Shown here: positions 25,101 through 36,151 of the stretch, piece after piece
Layout: each line of letters begins with the position of its first letter
Position numbering within the stretch: position 1 is the first letter of the stretch
Assembly: GCF_021155765.1 (NCBI RefSeq)
Contig: NC_060113.1
Location: forward strand, 7,765,001-7,829,000
DNA: 64,000 nt
Direction of reading: 5' to 3'
DNA from: Diprion similis
Taxonomy: Eukaryota > Arthropoda > Insecta > Hymenoptera > Diprionidae
Position numbers and translations under genes: made by a program
The notes under the pieces: generated by a model
Database searches by the model: none
Told to the model about the DNA's origin: nothing
Seen by the model: only the letters and a program-made list of their open reading frames with translations

Positions 25101-27147
25101 CGCAAAGAAAGTAAGGCTGACCCCTTTGTATTTTTGGCGATAATTTCGACGACTTTAAAAAGTGCTGCAATTAATTCTTGAGGGCACTATTCCGACGTAA
25201 TTTTGCGAGAGAAATCGATTGAGCGCAGTCCGAATGCGCTGCGAGCAACGAATTAAAAGTTACAGCCAAAAAACGAAAGACGTATTTTCTTAATTTTTCT
25301 GCTGCTGGTCTTTGCGTCGTAATTTCTCTGCTGTTGGTCCTACGCTTTTTTTAATGTGTTATTGGAGTTCCTGGGGTTTCAATCAGCCAAGAAACGGTCA
25401 TACAAATCAATTCGGAGACCAGATATTTTCGGCTCCAAAAATCTCAAGAAAAAGTAAGGCTAACCCCTTTGTATTTTTGGCCATAATTTTGACGACTTTG
25501 AAAAGTGCTGCAATTAATTCTTGAGGGCACTATTCCGACGTAATTTTGCGAGAGAAATCGATTGAGCGCAGTCCGAATGCGCTGCGAGCAACGAATTAGA
25601 AGTTACAGCCAAAAAACGAAAGACGTATTTTCTCAATTTTTCTGCTGCTGGTCTTTGCGTCGTAATTTCTCTGCTGTTGGTCCTACGCGTTTTTTAATGT
25701 GTTATTTGAATTCCTGGGGTTACAATCAGCCAAAAAACGGTCATACAAATCAATTCAAAGACCAGAAATGTTGGACTCCAAAAATCGCAAAAAAAGTAAG
25801 GCTAACCCCTTCGAATTTTTGGCGATAATTTCGACGACTTTGAAAAGTGCTGCAATTAATTCTTGAGGGCTTTATTCCGACGTAATTTTTTGAGAGAAAT
25901 CGATTGAGCGCAGTCCCAATACGCTGCGAGCAACGGATCAAAAGTTACAGCCAAAAAACTGCAGATTTTTATCGTCATTTCTCTGCTGTTGGTCCTACGC
26001 TTTTTTTAATGTGTTATTTGAGTTCCTGGGGTTCCACTTAGCCAAGAAACGGTCATATAATTCAATTTCGAGTCCAGGAATTTTCGGCTTCGAAACTCGC
26101 AAAGAAAGTAAGGCTGACCCCTTTGTATTTTTGGCGATAATTTCGACGACTTTGAAAAGTGCTGCTATTATTTCTTTAGGGCACTATTCCGACGTAACTT
26201 TTCGAGAGAAATCGATTGAGCGCAGTCCCAATACGCTGCGAGCAACGGATCAAAAGTTACAGCCAGAAAACTGCAGATTCTCATCGTCATTTCTCTGCTG
26301 TTGGTCTTTGCGTCGTAATTTCTCTGCAGTTGATCCTACCCTTTTTTTAACGTGTTATTTGAGTTACAGGGGTTCCAATTAGCCAAGAAACGGTCATACA
26401 AATCAATTCGGAGACCAGAAATTTTCGGCTCCAAAAATCTCAAATAAAAGTAAGGCTAACCCCTTCGAATTTTCGGCGAGAATTTCGACGACTTCGAAAA
26501 GTGCTGCAATTAATTCTCCAGGGCAATATTCCGACGTAGTTTTGCGAGAGAAATCGATTGTGCGCAGTCCCAATACGCTGCGAGCAACGGATCAAAAGTT
26601 ATAGCCAGAAAATTGCAGATTTTCATCGTCATTTCTCTGCTGTTGGTTCCAAGCTTTTTCCAATCTGTTTTCCGAGTTCCTGGGGTTCCACTTAGCCAAG
26701 AAACGGTCATACAAATCAATTCGGCAACCAGAAATTTTCGGCTTCAAAAATCGCACAAAAAGTAAGGCTAACCTCTTTGAATTTTTGGCCAAAATTTCGA
26801 CGACTTTGAAAAGTGCTGCAATTAGCTCTCTAGGGCAATATTCCGACGTAGTTTTCCGAGAGAAATCGATTGTGCGCAGTCCCAATACGCTGCGAGCAAC
26901 GGATCAAAAGTTACAGCCAGAAAACTGCAGATTTTCATCGTCATTTCTCTGCTGTTGGTCTTTGCGTCGTCATTTCTCTGCAGTTGATCCTACGCTTTTT
27001 TCAATGTGTTATTCGAGTTCCTGGGGTTCCAATTAGCCAAGAAACGGTCATACAAATTAATTCGGAGACGAGAAATTTTCGGCTCCATAAATCTCAAATA
27101 AAATAAGGCTAACCCCTTTGGATTTTTTGCGAAAATTCCGACGATTC
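22145..27147. repeat. Satellite array, sixteen monomers of 312 or 342 bp
   Basis: The marker AAGGCTAACCCCTT (or AAGGCTGACCCC) occurs at 22152, 22495, 22807, 23150, 23493, 23805, 24147, 24489, 24801, 25113, 25456, 25798, 26110, 26452, 26764 and 27105. Spacings are 343, 312, 343, 343, 312, 342, 342, 312, 312, 343, 342, 312, 342, 312 and 341. The long class differs by a 30-bp internal duplication around CTGTTGGTCTTTGCGTCG. A block of about 870 bp (from about 24048) recurs almost unchanged 1963 bp further on (from 26011), and another near-copy is offset by 1308 bp (23805 and 25113). The many open frames on both strands arise from the repeat and are not genes. The array ends abruptly at both sides with the same CGACGATTCTG word. 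Confidence 0.93.
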
Positions 27148-27339
27148 TGTAATCACCTTAATTTCAATTTTCGATGTCTAGGGGTTTGGGCTTTGCGTTC
27201 ATCGTACTTGTCCCTTTATATATAGAGATTTTGAATCTAGTATTTCTGAAACGTTTCTAAAATATTTCAGAATCGATTCTCTCCACTCTTTTGTAACTAA
27301 TTGGACCTCGCGGATTGCAAATAATTCATGAATAAGTGC

Positions 27340-28025
27340 GTATGAATGACAGCTCAGAATTTCTCCTGATACCGCAATCAATGTGTCGATTAATCCCGAT
27401 TTTATAGGGACCTCTTCGATCTGGATGTTCTCGTGATAACAGGAACAGTTTTACGCTTGAATTTCTCCGATTCGATCAATTTTACACAGAAGTATAAGTC
27501 TATAAGCAATGGCACACCCTCTCAAGCAAGCAGGCATGCATTCAGGCACACAGTATCAACCACGCTATTAATATATCACTCAATCCCTATTTTGGAGAGA
27601 CCTTCTCGGTTCGGATGTTCTCCTGATACCAGGCGCAGGTTTCGGCTGTAATTTCTCCGATTCGCATAATTTCAATTAGAAGTACAAGCCTATAAGCAAG
27701 GAGACATGCATTCAGGCACACGGTATCAACGACGCAATCAATGTATTAATTAGTCCCTATTTTGGAAAGACCTTCTCGGTTCGGATGTTCTCCTGATACC
27801 AGGAGCAGGTTTCGGCTGTAATTTCTCCGATTCGCATAATTTCAATTAGAAGTACAAGCCTATAAGCAAGGAGACATGCATTCAGGCACACGGTATCAAC
27901 GACGCAATCAATGTATTAATTAGTCCCTATTTTCGAGAGACCTCCTTGGTTCAGATGTTCTCCTGATACTAGGAGCAGTTTTCCGCTGAAATTTCTTCGA
28001 TTTGCCCAATTCTAACTAGAAGTCA
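27340..28025. repeat. Second tandem repeat, period about 170 bp
   Basis: The word GGATGTTCTC(C/G)TGATA marks copies at about 27422, 27612, 27782 and 27952. Copies two and three are nearly identical; the first is longer (190 bp) and diverged; partial copies flank both sides. Shared blocks include CTATAAGCAAGGAGACATGC and TTCAGGCACACGGTATCAAC. It is unrelated to the 312/342-bp satellite next to it. No gene is present. Confidence 0.85.
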
Positions 28026-28054
28026 GGTAACCAGAATTATCCAAAATCTGTGAA

Positions 28055-28130
28055 ATTGTAACCAAAAATTAAAAGGGGTTAGTCTTACTTTTTTGAGAGC
28101 AAAAAATCCTTCGTATCAGAATCGATTTGT
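28055..28130 (-). repeat. Inverted fragment of the satellite
   Basis: AAAAGGGGTTAGTCTTACTTT is the reverse complement of the satellite marker, and the match continues through GATTTG-type sequence to about 28130. It lies 0.9 kb right of the array, in the opposite orientation, with the 170-bp repeats in between. Confidence 0.7.
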
Positions 28131-28606
28131 TTGACCTATTCGTGACAAATCGGACCCTAAGGAACCGAGAAAGGACATGAAAAAGAGCGAAGGATCGACA
28201 ATTGAAGAAATATGAAGAAAAAACACACAGAAATTTTTTTTTTATTTATTCGAAATCAGGTCACATAAAACAATATATTCAACGTTATACACATCGTATC
28301 CCGCGGAGGTGCATTTCACCTTTGCGCAGGCTGGAACCTAATATAATATACTTACAAACTTCATTATTTATTTTTTCATATGATACTTTTCATATGCCAC
28401 TTAGGGTAATATGCATTGTACTCCTTCACGCCAATATAATAGTCAGATTTGTTATGCAACATTCAATCATTTTTCTATATTTTTTTTTTTCATGTATCTT
28501 AATATTATTTCTTTCCCACAAAATGTGATTGATCGGTTCAAAGTAGTCACATGACTTTGTCAGAGCTGTACCAAGCGATGCGGTAAGGGTGCTCTTTGAT
28601 TCTAGG

Positions 28607-29042
28607 TAAGGATGTTCGATCTTCTATAAATAATCGATCTCTGGGTCGATTCGGAATCGGATGTGTGAGAATCGATTCTACTAAAAATCGAAGGGGAAAA
28701 GATCGATCTTGTTAAAATCGATCTTTTCATGTAACGTGTCCCAAAAGAGCCAAACTCCAAATCAAGCGAATAACGAAAATCCTAACCTCAATGTCTACCG
28801 TTTACTCTTTGCTCTAGTTATTCTTTGTTCTAAGCGTTCTCGCACTTTAATATTTTCACGTCTCTCGGTTTTATAAGATTTTTCTCTGTCTTATTGCCCA
28901 GAACTAAAAAAAAGAATCGATTCCATCCTATAAGAATCGATTCTCTCGAAAATCGTAGACTGGAGAATCGATACAAAAGATCGATTTTTCTCGCCAAGAA
29001 GATCGATTCTTCTGAAGATCGATTCAGAATCGAACATCCCTA
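28607..29042. mobile_element. hAT-like miniature element rich in ATCGAT motifs
   Basis: The ends are inverted copies of GGATGTTCGAT: AAGGATGTTCGATCTTC on the left, and AGGGATGTTCGATTCTGA in reverse complement on the right. About eleven GATCGAT or AATCGAT words lie near both ends, resembling the subterminal repeats of hAT transposons. The internal part has no long frame. An 8-bp target duplication could not be confirmed. The hAT assignment is therefore tentative. Confidence 0.55.
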
Positions 29043-29405
29043 AATTGGCCAAATTCTCACATATGATCTAAGGACGTAACAGATTCATACCATTATACCG
29101 TTGCCCATGTATTATACATTACACTCACGAAACGATTTGAGGTGCGTTATTCCAAGTCTTCGAACAGCTCAATGAAACGAATTGTTGATAGTTCAGAACA
29201 CCTGTAATGCGTGGCTTATTACAAGTGTAAAGAGTGTGTGCGATAAGATCGGAGTATTATAACCCCAAAACGATCATAGTATCACAAAATTTAACCTCAC
29301 TTTTCCTGATTTAACTTTGCTTGATCAAACCTATTGAAAGTTATTTTATCATTGCTTTTTCTAAACTGGTAAAAAATAGTTGCAGATTACTTTTGAATCG
29401 TACCA

Positions 29406-30032
29406 ATGAATCTCGACCCCTGTGTTATCTGTTTCAAACACTGTTGTTCAACTTCTATCTATTGTAAACAAGTACCAGCTATCTGTCCCGTTTGTAATGC
29501 AACTATATTAGAATACTTATTGGAACCATTCCGTCTACCAAATCCCTTTGTTAACGCCAGGGAATATCCAGTGACAGTTGTACTAAGACCATCGCGAGGC
29601 GATTTTTTGAACGACTATACGATTACCGATGATTTGCATATTGGTGTGGTAGATTCTAAGGGGAATATATTTGAGTATGATGAACCTGGAGTGATAAGGA
29701 ATGACTTTTCTAGCTGGCTAAACTGTCTAGCATTTAACATTGTACCTGAGTCTTGGAGCGATCATTGGGACACAACAATACAAAAAATATCAAATGACAA
29801 AAAATGGTCTCGCCAAAATTATAACCAAGATTCTTTAAACTGCTTCAATTTTGTTCTTGAATTTTTAACACAGTTGAATTATAGCGGTGCTTTATTTGCT
29901 AGCAAAGAGGAATTTTGCGAAAGCTTTGTTATTCCCAAATTTCAGGATGCTCTGAAGTTTCTCACCCTTTACAGACGGCTCAAATATGTTGATCATTTTT
30001 GCGGAAATTATTATTTATACCTGCCTGCGTGA
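29406..30032 (+). CDS. MKRN2OS-like protein, single exon
   Basis: 208 residues, matching the MKRN2 opposite-strand family, whose function is unknown. Visible: an N-terminal cysteine cluster (C6, C9, C14, C15, C21, then CPVC at 28-31) that may bind zinc; a PNPF motif; a conserved stretch VVLRPSRGDFLNDY; DLHIGVVDSKGNIFEYDEPGV; the core around W111 and NCFNFVLEFL; and the ending KFLTLYRRLKYVDHF. The family in vertebrates overlaps Makorin-2; no makorin is seen here. There is no signal peptide or membrane segment. The gene ends 178 bp before the MTO1 start on the same strand, with no AATAAA between them. The start at 29406 is the first ATG of the frame. Identity is judged from family resemblance by eye. 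Confidence 0.8.
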   Translation: MNLDPCVICFKHCCSTSIYCKQVPAICPVCNATILEYLLEPFRLPNPFVNAREYPVTVVLRPSRGDFLNDYTITDDLHIGVVDSKGNIFEYDEPGVIRNDFSSWLNCLAFNIVPESWSDHWDTTIQKISNDKKWSRQNYNQDSLNCFNFVLEFLTQLNYSGALFASKEEFCESFVIPKFQDALKFLTLYRRLKYVDHFCGNYYLYLPA

Positions 30033-30210
30033 ATTATTTCTAACACGAATCCTCGATCTTTGTCAGAACTAATATATAGCTCAGTAATCACTTGCAGATA
30101 ACTAAAAGAAATTATTTCTTCTGTCTGTAGCTTTAATATAACTTGATTGATAGACTGTCTTTAATTTTAATCAAAAGTTAAATTTATACTAAGAGAAACT
30201 GTGAACAATA

Positions 30211-33200
30211 ATGGCTACCTCTCAACTAAGAACTTGTATATTCAAATTTAAACGTACACAACTCTATCAGCAGTCTATTAGAACAGTAGTTAGTGATAGT
30301 AACAATGAAAAGTTTGACGTCATCGTCGTTGGAGGTGGGCATGCTGGGACGGAGGCATGTTCTGCTGCAGCTAGAATGGGCGCCAAGACTTTGCTCGTTA
30401 CTCACAAAAAGAGCACTGTCGGTACGTTGGCATAAAAGTGAATATCTCGTTACCAAACTTAAAAAAAAATCCAATACAAAGTATATTTCGCTTTATGATG
30501 GTGTACTCAGTTTCAGCCAATCCTGAAGTTGTGAATACATTATTACAAGTAATGTTACAAACTTCAACCATATGACTAATTATTGTTTTCTTAGTACAGG
30601 TGAAATGTCTTGTAATCCATCGTTTGGTGGAATTGGAAAGGGTCATCTGATGCGAGAAGTTGATGCACTAGATGGAGTTTGTTCTCGCATTTGCGATAAA
30701 TCAGGAATACATTACAAAATACTGAATCGAAGAAAAGGACCTGCAGTGTGGGGTCTTAGGGCCCAAATAGATAGAGGATTATACAAAGAGCATCTGCAAG
30801 CTGAATTGTTTTCCACAGAAAATTTACACATATCTGAATCACCAGTTGAAGATCTCATACTACAAGGAGATTCACCTAAGTGCTGTGGTGTTATACTCAG
30901 TAAGTGTGATTCTTTTGGATATAGCACCATTGGAACTACCATCTGAATCATCATGTTTACTGAGTAATTTTCTTCTTATAGAAGATGGAACCAAGGTGTT
31001 TGGAAAGTCTGTTGTCATTACAACGGGAACTTTTTTAAAGGGCCAGATTAACATTGGTTTGGAAAAGAGACCAGCTGGGAGATTGGACGACGAGCCTAGC
31101 ATTGGTTTAGCGAACACACTTGAAGCCCTTGGATTTAGAATGGGAAGGTTAAAAACCGGTATGTAAGTTGATCTTCAAAGTTGATCTTCAAGGACTTGTA
31201 ACTTATTGAATTCACTGCTGTATATTACAGTATACAAGGTTCTATATTGATACCGAGTTCTTAGATTCAGGCTTACGAGTCATTCAAAAAATTGAGTAGA
31301 TCATAAATTATCTGAAAAATCCTGGTTTGTTTAAGCGCTGAAACTGCAAAAATGAAAACAATTACAGTCTGACCTCTCAACAGTGCCTCTGTCAATAATT
31401 CCGTTTACCCGGTTTCATCTGCAAACTGTTTCTCTCATTACTCATTACTTCTCAATACTTCCATCGGCCAAAACTTTTTTCCATTCGTATTTCGAAGCAT
31501 AAGAGCGATCGGAACTATTGAGAGATAAGTGCAAAAGTTTTACCGGCTAGTGCGAAGATACGTAACGGGGGAACACTGATTCATAGGAAAACTTTCCCTT
31601 TCATTCCTGCCTGGGACTATTGAGAGGTCACTAATAAATCTCAGAACGTGAATGTATAAAGTCTCAGGTATATGTCAACTAGTCTATTATCTAGATATCT
31701 TTATTGTCATTTTCTCAAAAATAGCAGGTATAGGTTTATCTTGTTACTCAGGTACCCCTCCAAGAATCGTGAAGTCTACTATCGACTTTACGCAGTGCCA
31801 ATACCACGCTGCAGATAATAGGCCAGAGCCGTTTTCATTTATGAATGAAACTGTGTGGATAAAGCCAGAAGATCAGCTGCCCTGTTATCTGACATATACT
31901 GGAGAAGCAGTGGCTAAAATAGTTAGAGATAATCTACATTGCAATAGACACGTCACTGAAGAAGTAACAGGTCCTAGATATTGTCCAAGCATTGAGAGCA
32001 AAATTCTTAAGTTTGCAACTATGAAGCACCAAATTTGGCTTGAGCCAGAGGGACTTGATTCACCGTTGATGTATCCAAGCGGTCTATCTTGCACTTTACC
32101 GGCAGACAAACAAGTCGACCTTGTCAGATCTATGATTGGTCTGGAAAATGCCGAAGTAGGTAAGATTTATTTGATGAGTACTTAAATTCCATCCAATAAT
32201 AAAAATGTAAAAATTGGTAATATATCAAGTGAAGTTACACAAATACAAATCTATATTTCCATATACAATCAATATGAAGTTTATAACAACGTAGAACATT
32301 GCCTGAAATCAATTGTTATAATTAGGTGAATAATACATCAAAAACAAAGGTTGTCATTCTTAGTTGAACATGAACATTTTCTTACAGCTCAACCAGGATA
32401 CGGTGTAGAGTATGATTACATAGACCCAAGAGAGTTGACTTACAAGTTGGAGACTAAAAGAGTTGAAGGACTCTATTTAGCTGGTCAAATAAACGGGACT
32501 ACTGGTTACGAAGAGGCCGCAGCTCAGGGAATAGTTGCTGGAGTAAACGCAGCTGCCAAGGTAAAAGAAGGAAGGGATTATTTCATGGACGATTATTTTT
32601 AATTTAATTACAGGCCTTTGTCTAATTCGGCGCCCTTTGTAATCCGACACGCTAATTATGTATGTGTAGTATCGATTTTATCTCATCATGTTTATAATTT
32701 GTTGGATTACAAGGTACTCCTTTTTAAAAAGTTATGGACGGCACTCTACAGTTCAACAAATTTGATGTTCCGACATCGCCTTGCAAAACATTCGTCGGAT
32801 AATCACGGGTCGACTGTATTACTAATTTGTTGATTTCAACAACATTTACAGGTACTGAACAAACCGCCGCTTATAATTAGCCGAACTGAGGGCTACATCG
32901 GTGTTCTAATAGATGATCTTATCAGTCAAGGAACATCAGAGCCTTATAGGATGTTCACAAGCAGAGCAGAATTCCGTTTGAGTTTACGGCCAGAAAATGC
33001 AGATCAGAGGCTAACCGAGAAAGGTTATATCTCAGGATGCGTATCGAGGGAAAGGTTAACGAGAATGCAGAATATTCGAAGTAAACTGAGAGAAGCTGAA
33101 GATCTGCTGAAGTCTGTTAAACTATCAGTTGAGCAGTGGCAAAAGAAATTGGGAATTAATATCGGCAAAAATTTTTCATGCAGAACGGCTTATAATATTT

Positions 33201-35573
33201 TGAGCATAACGAACTATGATGTTACCGTCGATGATTTGCAGAAATGTTTGCCGGATCAATTACCTGGACTGGAAAACGATCCTGTATTACATAATAGACT
33301 AAAGGTACAGCCGTCAGAAATTTATGTTTGGATTTTAAAGCGGTGCATCAGTCCAGATGGAATCAGAAGGTCTAGCTTCGCAACCAAAATATGGATCCGA
33401 ATTAATTTTCCTATCATATATGTTTTCATTTAGTGTAACGAAAAAGCACTCTGCTCAAAAAATGGTGAATATCGGTGAATACCTAATTGCTCTATCTTGA
33501 AACATTAATAACTTATAAAAACCAAACCTGCTAACGTGCTGAGCGAGAGCCGGGCTGGGGTGCATCCATGCATCTTGCGTCTCTCACTCAGCCCATCGGT
33601 GGCTTTGGTTTGTGTACATAAACGAAGTGTTGAAATAGAATAGTTGTTCACCGATTTTTGCTATTTTTGGAACTAAGCAATCTTCCGTTACGCTACATGA
33701 ATACATGTTTCTATATTTGCACCTATATTTTAGGTGTGCTGCTAACTCTTTTGAAGCCTGACTAGACCGATACAACGCCTTAACAATAAAAAAGCATTCG
33801 AACAAGAAAATTATGAATTTTGAAACTTCAATTAATGTAGAATGGAGTATAAAACTAGTTTTGCGATGTCCAAATAGGTAGCAACAATTGTGAAAAAATC
33901 GTATATTTGTCCGCATACTCATCACCCACCAAAATCATGAATTCATCCTTTAATGCATCACGTCTATTTTATTTTTATCGTAACCGAATCCGCCATCCAT
34001 CGTCTATAATAAATTTTTTAAGTTCGTACATTTATTAATATAGTTCAAGTTTAATTACGAAACCGTTACTGATTTTCTTTGCAGTGATTTTTTGCATTAA
34101 CGGACGTTTAATTAGACGTAGTAGTCTGAAAATCTGTAAAAAATATTGAAATAACAAACTCTTGTAAGACTTTCATGTATACAAATGTAACCGTTATGCA
34201 AAACCTTATAATCGGTTTTAGATCCAAGCAATATATGCGACGGCAGTGGAAGATCAAATGCATGACGTCAACGAAGTAAGGAAGCACGAGGAAATGCTTA
34301 TTCCCTCGGCAATTGACTATTCACTGTAAGTACATAGCAAAGATATTGTGTTTATATCATGATTTCCAAAGACTTGAAAAATTTTATGATTAATTTTATC
34401 TGTTGTTTTTCATTTATCTTTTATTCCATTCATACAGATCTACCTTGAGTTTCTCGACCGAGGAGATTGAGAAGCTGATGATTGCTCAACCTCAAACTGT
34501 GAGTTTTCTTAATTCATAAATACATGTAGTAAAGTCAAATTCATATTCTTAACTATGACAAAGTCGACTGATCGTAAAAATCCAAGGATCGGTAAATCTA
34601 AGCAGCCATTTTATTCTCAATCGTTAATTTTCAATTGATTTTTCGATGCAGAGTTTATAAATAAATTCTTCTTGAGCGAAAAAAGTAATAATAAAAACTT
34701 CCAAAAACGGCAACAACAATTGCTCTTAAAGTTCTGGAAAAATGCTAATATATTAGGATTAATCCTGGAAAAGTTGACATAATATATTCCTTATTGAAAA
34801 TGGGATATTTCATTTGTAGTATGCAGTCTACGCTATGCAGAAATCGCTAACAACATCCTCCAAGTTTTCTGAACCATGAATTGATACTTCACAGTAACGC
34901 TTTACGTTTCGCCACTGACATAGTTATATCAGTTCTTTCACCACATTTCATGGCCAAATGGAAGCAGTAAACTGTGATGTTATTCTGGTGAGCATGCGTT
35001 ATATCTAGGAATACTGACTTCCGTTTGTATGCAACAGTAATCTGTTCTTGGATGGCGAGAAGTTATCCAAAATAAAAGACGTAAATAATGAAAAAAATAT
35101 GTCACTAGAAGCTGATAGTTGAAAAAATGATAATTGAAGCTATTCCACTTGCATCGTGAGCCTAGAGCGAGTACTAACTTTGCATCCCTGTTATTCACGA
35201 CCTATTATCAACCATTTGATAGACATACTGATGTCTAAAAATGCCAATCGGTGTATTGAAAATAAAATGACTGCTGAGATCTAATCGATACTTGGATTTT
35301 CGCTATTCGTCGATTTTTCCTTACCGATTGTTCCAAGAGAAGGCTCTGTAGACTGGTTAGTAAGAGATCAGTGGCTTTGTAGATGACATTTACGGAACTC
35401 GCATCGTTTTGGCCTAATTTAAGTACTGTTAGACTTACTCATGACTTAATTTTTTGAAATTCCCGTTTCAGATAGCCGCAGCGAGTAGAATACCTGGAGT
35501 TACACCATCGGCAATACTGCGATTGTTGCATTATGTGAAACAGAAACCTGACATTGGGTCGATGCAGAGGTAA
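30211..35573 (+). CDS. MTO1: MTO1, mitochondrial tRNA wobble-uridine modification enzyme
   Basis: FAD-dependent GidA/MnmG-family enzyme. With GTPBP3 it installs the taurinomethyl group on wobble uridines of mitochondrial tRNAs. Exons: 30211-30421, 30600-30899, 30982-31158, 31752-32159, 32388-32560, 32852-33304, 34222-34325, 34438-34498, 35472-35573. All junctions are GT-AG and in phase; 662 residues. Residues 1-30 are basic and lack acidic residues until D29, fitting a mitochondrial presequence. Also visible: FAD-binding GGGHAGTEA (41-49); [12 protein letters not shown]; the family signature [11 protein letters not shown]; and the second signature [17 protein letters not shown]. The C-terminal GidA helical domain ends [20 protein letters not shown] before a stop at 35571. 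Intron 3 holds a 263-bp inverted-repeat element. The MKRN2OS-like gene lies just upstream. AATAAA signals follow at 36066 and 36146. Confidence 0.95.
31370..31632. mobile_element. 263-bp inverted-repeat element in MTO1 intron 3
   Basis: The left end TGACCTCTCAACAGTGCC and the right end GGGACTATTGAGAGGTCA are inverted copies with few mismatches. No coding capacity. Probably a non-autonomous DNA element inserted in the intron; the target duplication is not clear. Confidence 0.6.
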
Positions 35574-36065
35574 CAACATGCGTTGGAAGAATGAACATAA
35601 AGCGATACTGTTTCTAATCCTCTCGTTTGAAAAATCCTAATAATTGGTCAGATACGAATTTATCAAATTCTTGGTAAACGAATTATTGTTCCGGCAGAAA
35701 CAAGGTTTTATTTAAATACATCAACACTGTTTGTAAATTGATTTTTCTGGCACATTAAAATTATGAAATGTATTTCTATTTTGAAACATGACCATAAAAT
35801 TTGATGTTAAAAAAGAGACGTAAGGTTATTGATGCAGCTGTCTAAGCATAATTTTCACTTCATTGCTGGATGAGATGATCGTCTCACACCCCCTGCACAT
35901 GAATATTTTTCATGCTTCATTTTCCTGGCATCACTGCAGCGCTTTGACGAACTGCAGGCTAACTGGAAACGAGGGTTACGTTAACTTCATTTTACAAACA
36001 AACAAATACAATTACATACACTGTGTACTAGTGTAGTAGGTGTATTATATGTAAGCTATAGGCGT

Positions 36066-36151
36066 AATAAAATATTGTAAATTGTAAGATAATATTGAAG
36101 AAAGATATAAAATTCTAAAGAAAAACTTTTAATCGCTTTTTATTGAATAAA
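36066..36151 (+). terminator. Poly(A) signals after MTO1
   Basis: AATAAA at 36066-36071 and again at 36146-36151, about 0.5 kb after the stop codon. Confidence 0.45.

Noticed and set aside
22173-27106. Many open frames on both strands in the satellite, some near 120 codons
   Set aside because: They repeat with the monomers, exist in several frames and strands, and shift where monomer length changes. They reflect the tandem repeat, not a gene.
22145-27147. Hammerhead-type ribozyme in the satellite monomers
   Set aside because: I looked for the CTGATGA and GAAA core words in the right order and did not find them.
22145-28025. Regularly spaced repeats considered as a CRISPR array
   Set aside because: Units are 170-343 bp and repeat over their whole length, without short repeats separated by unique spacers; the DNA is eukaryotic.
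32561-32602. MTO1 ending at the stop at 32600-32602
   Set aside because: A GTAAAA donor precedes it, and the next exon continues the GidA family sequence ([22 protein letters not shown]) in phase.
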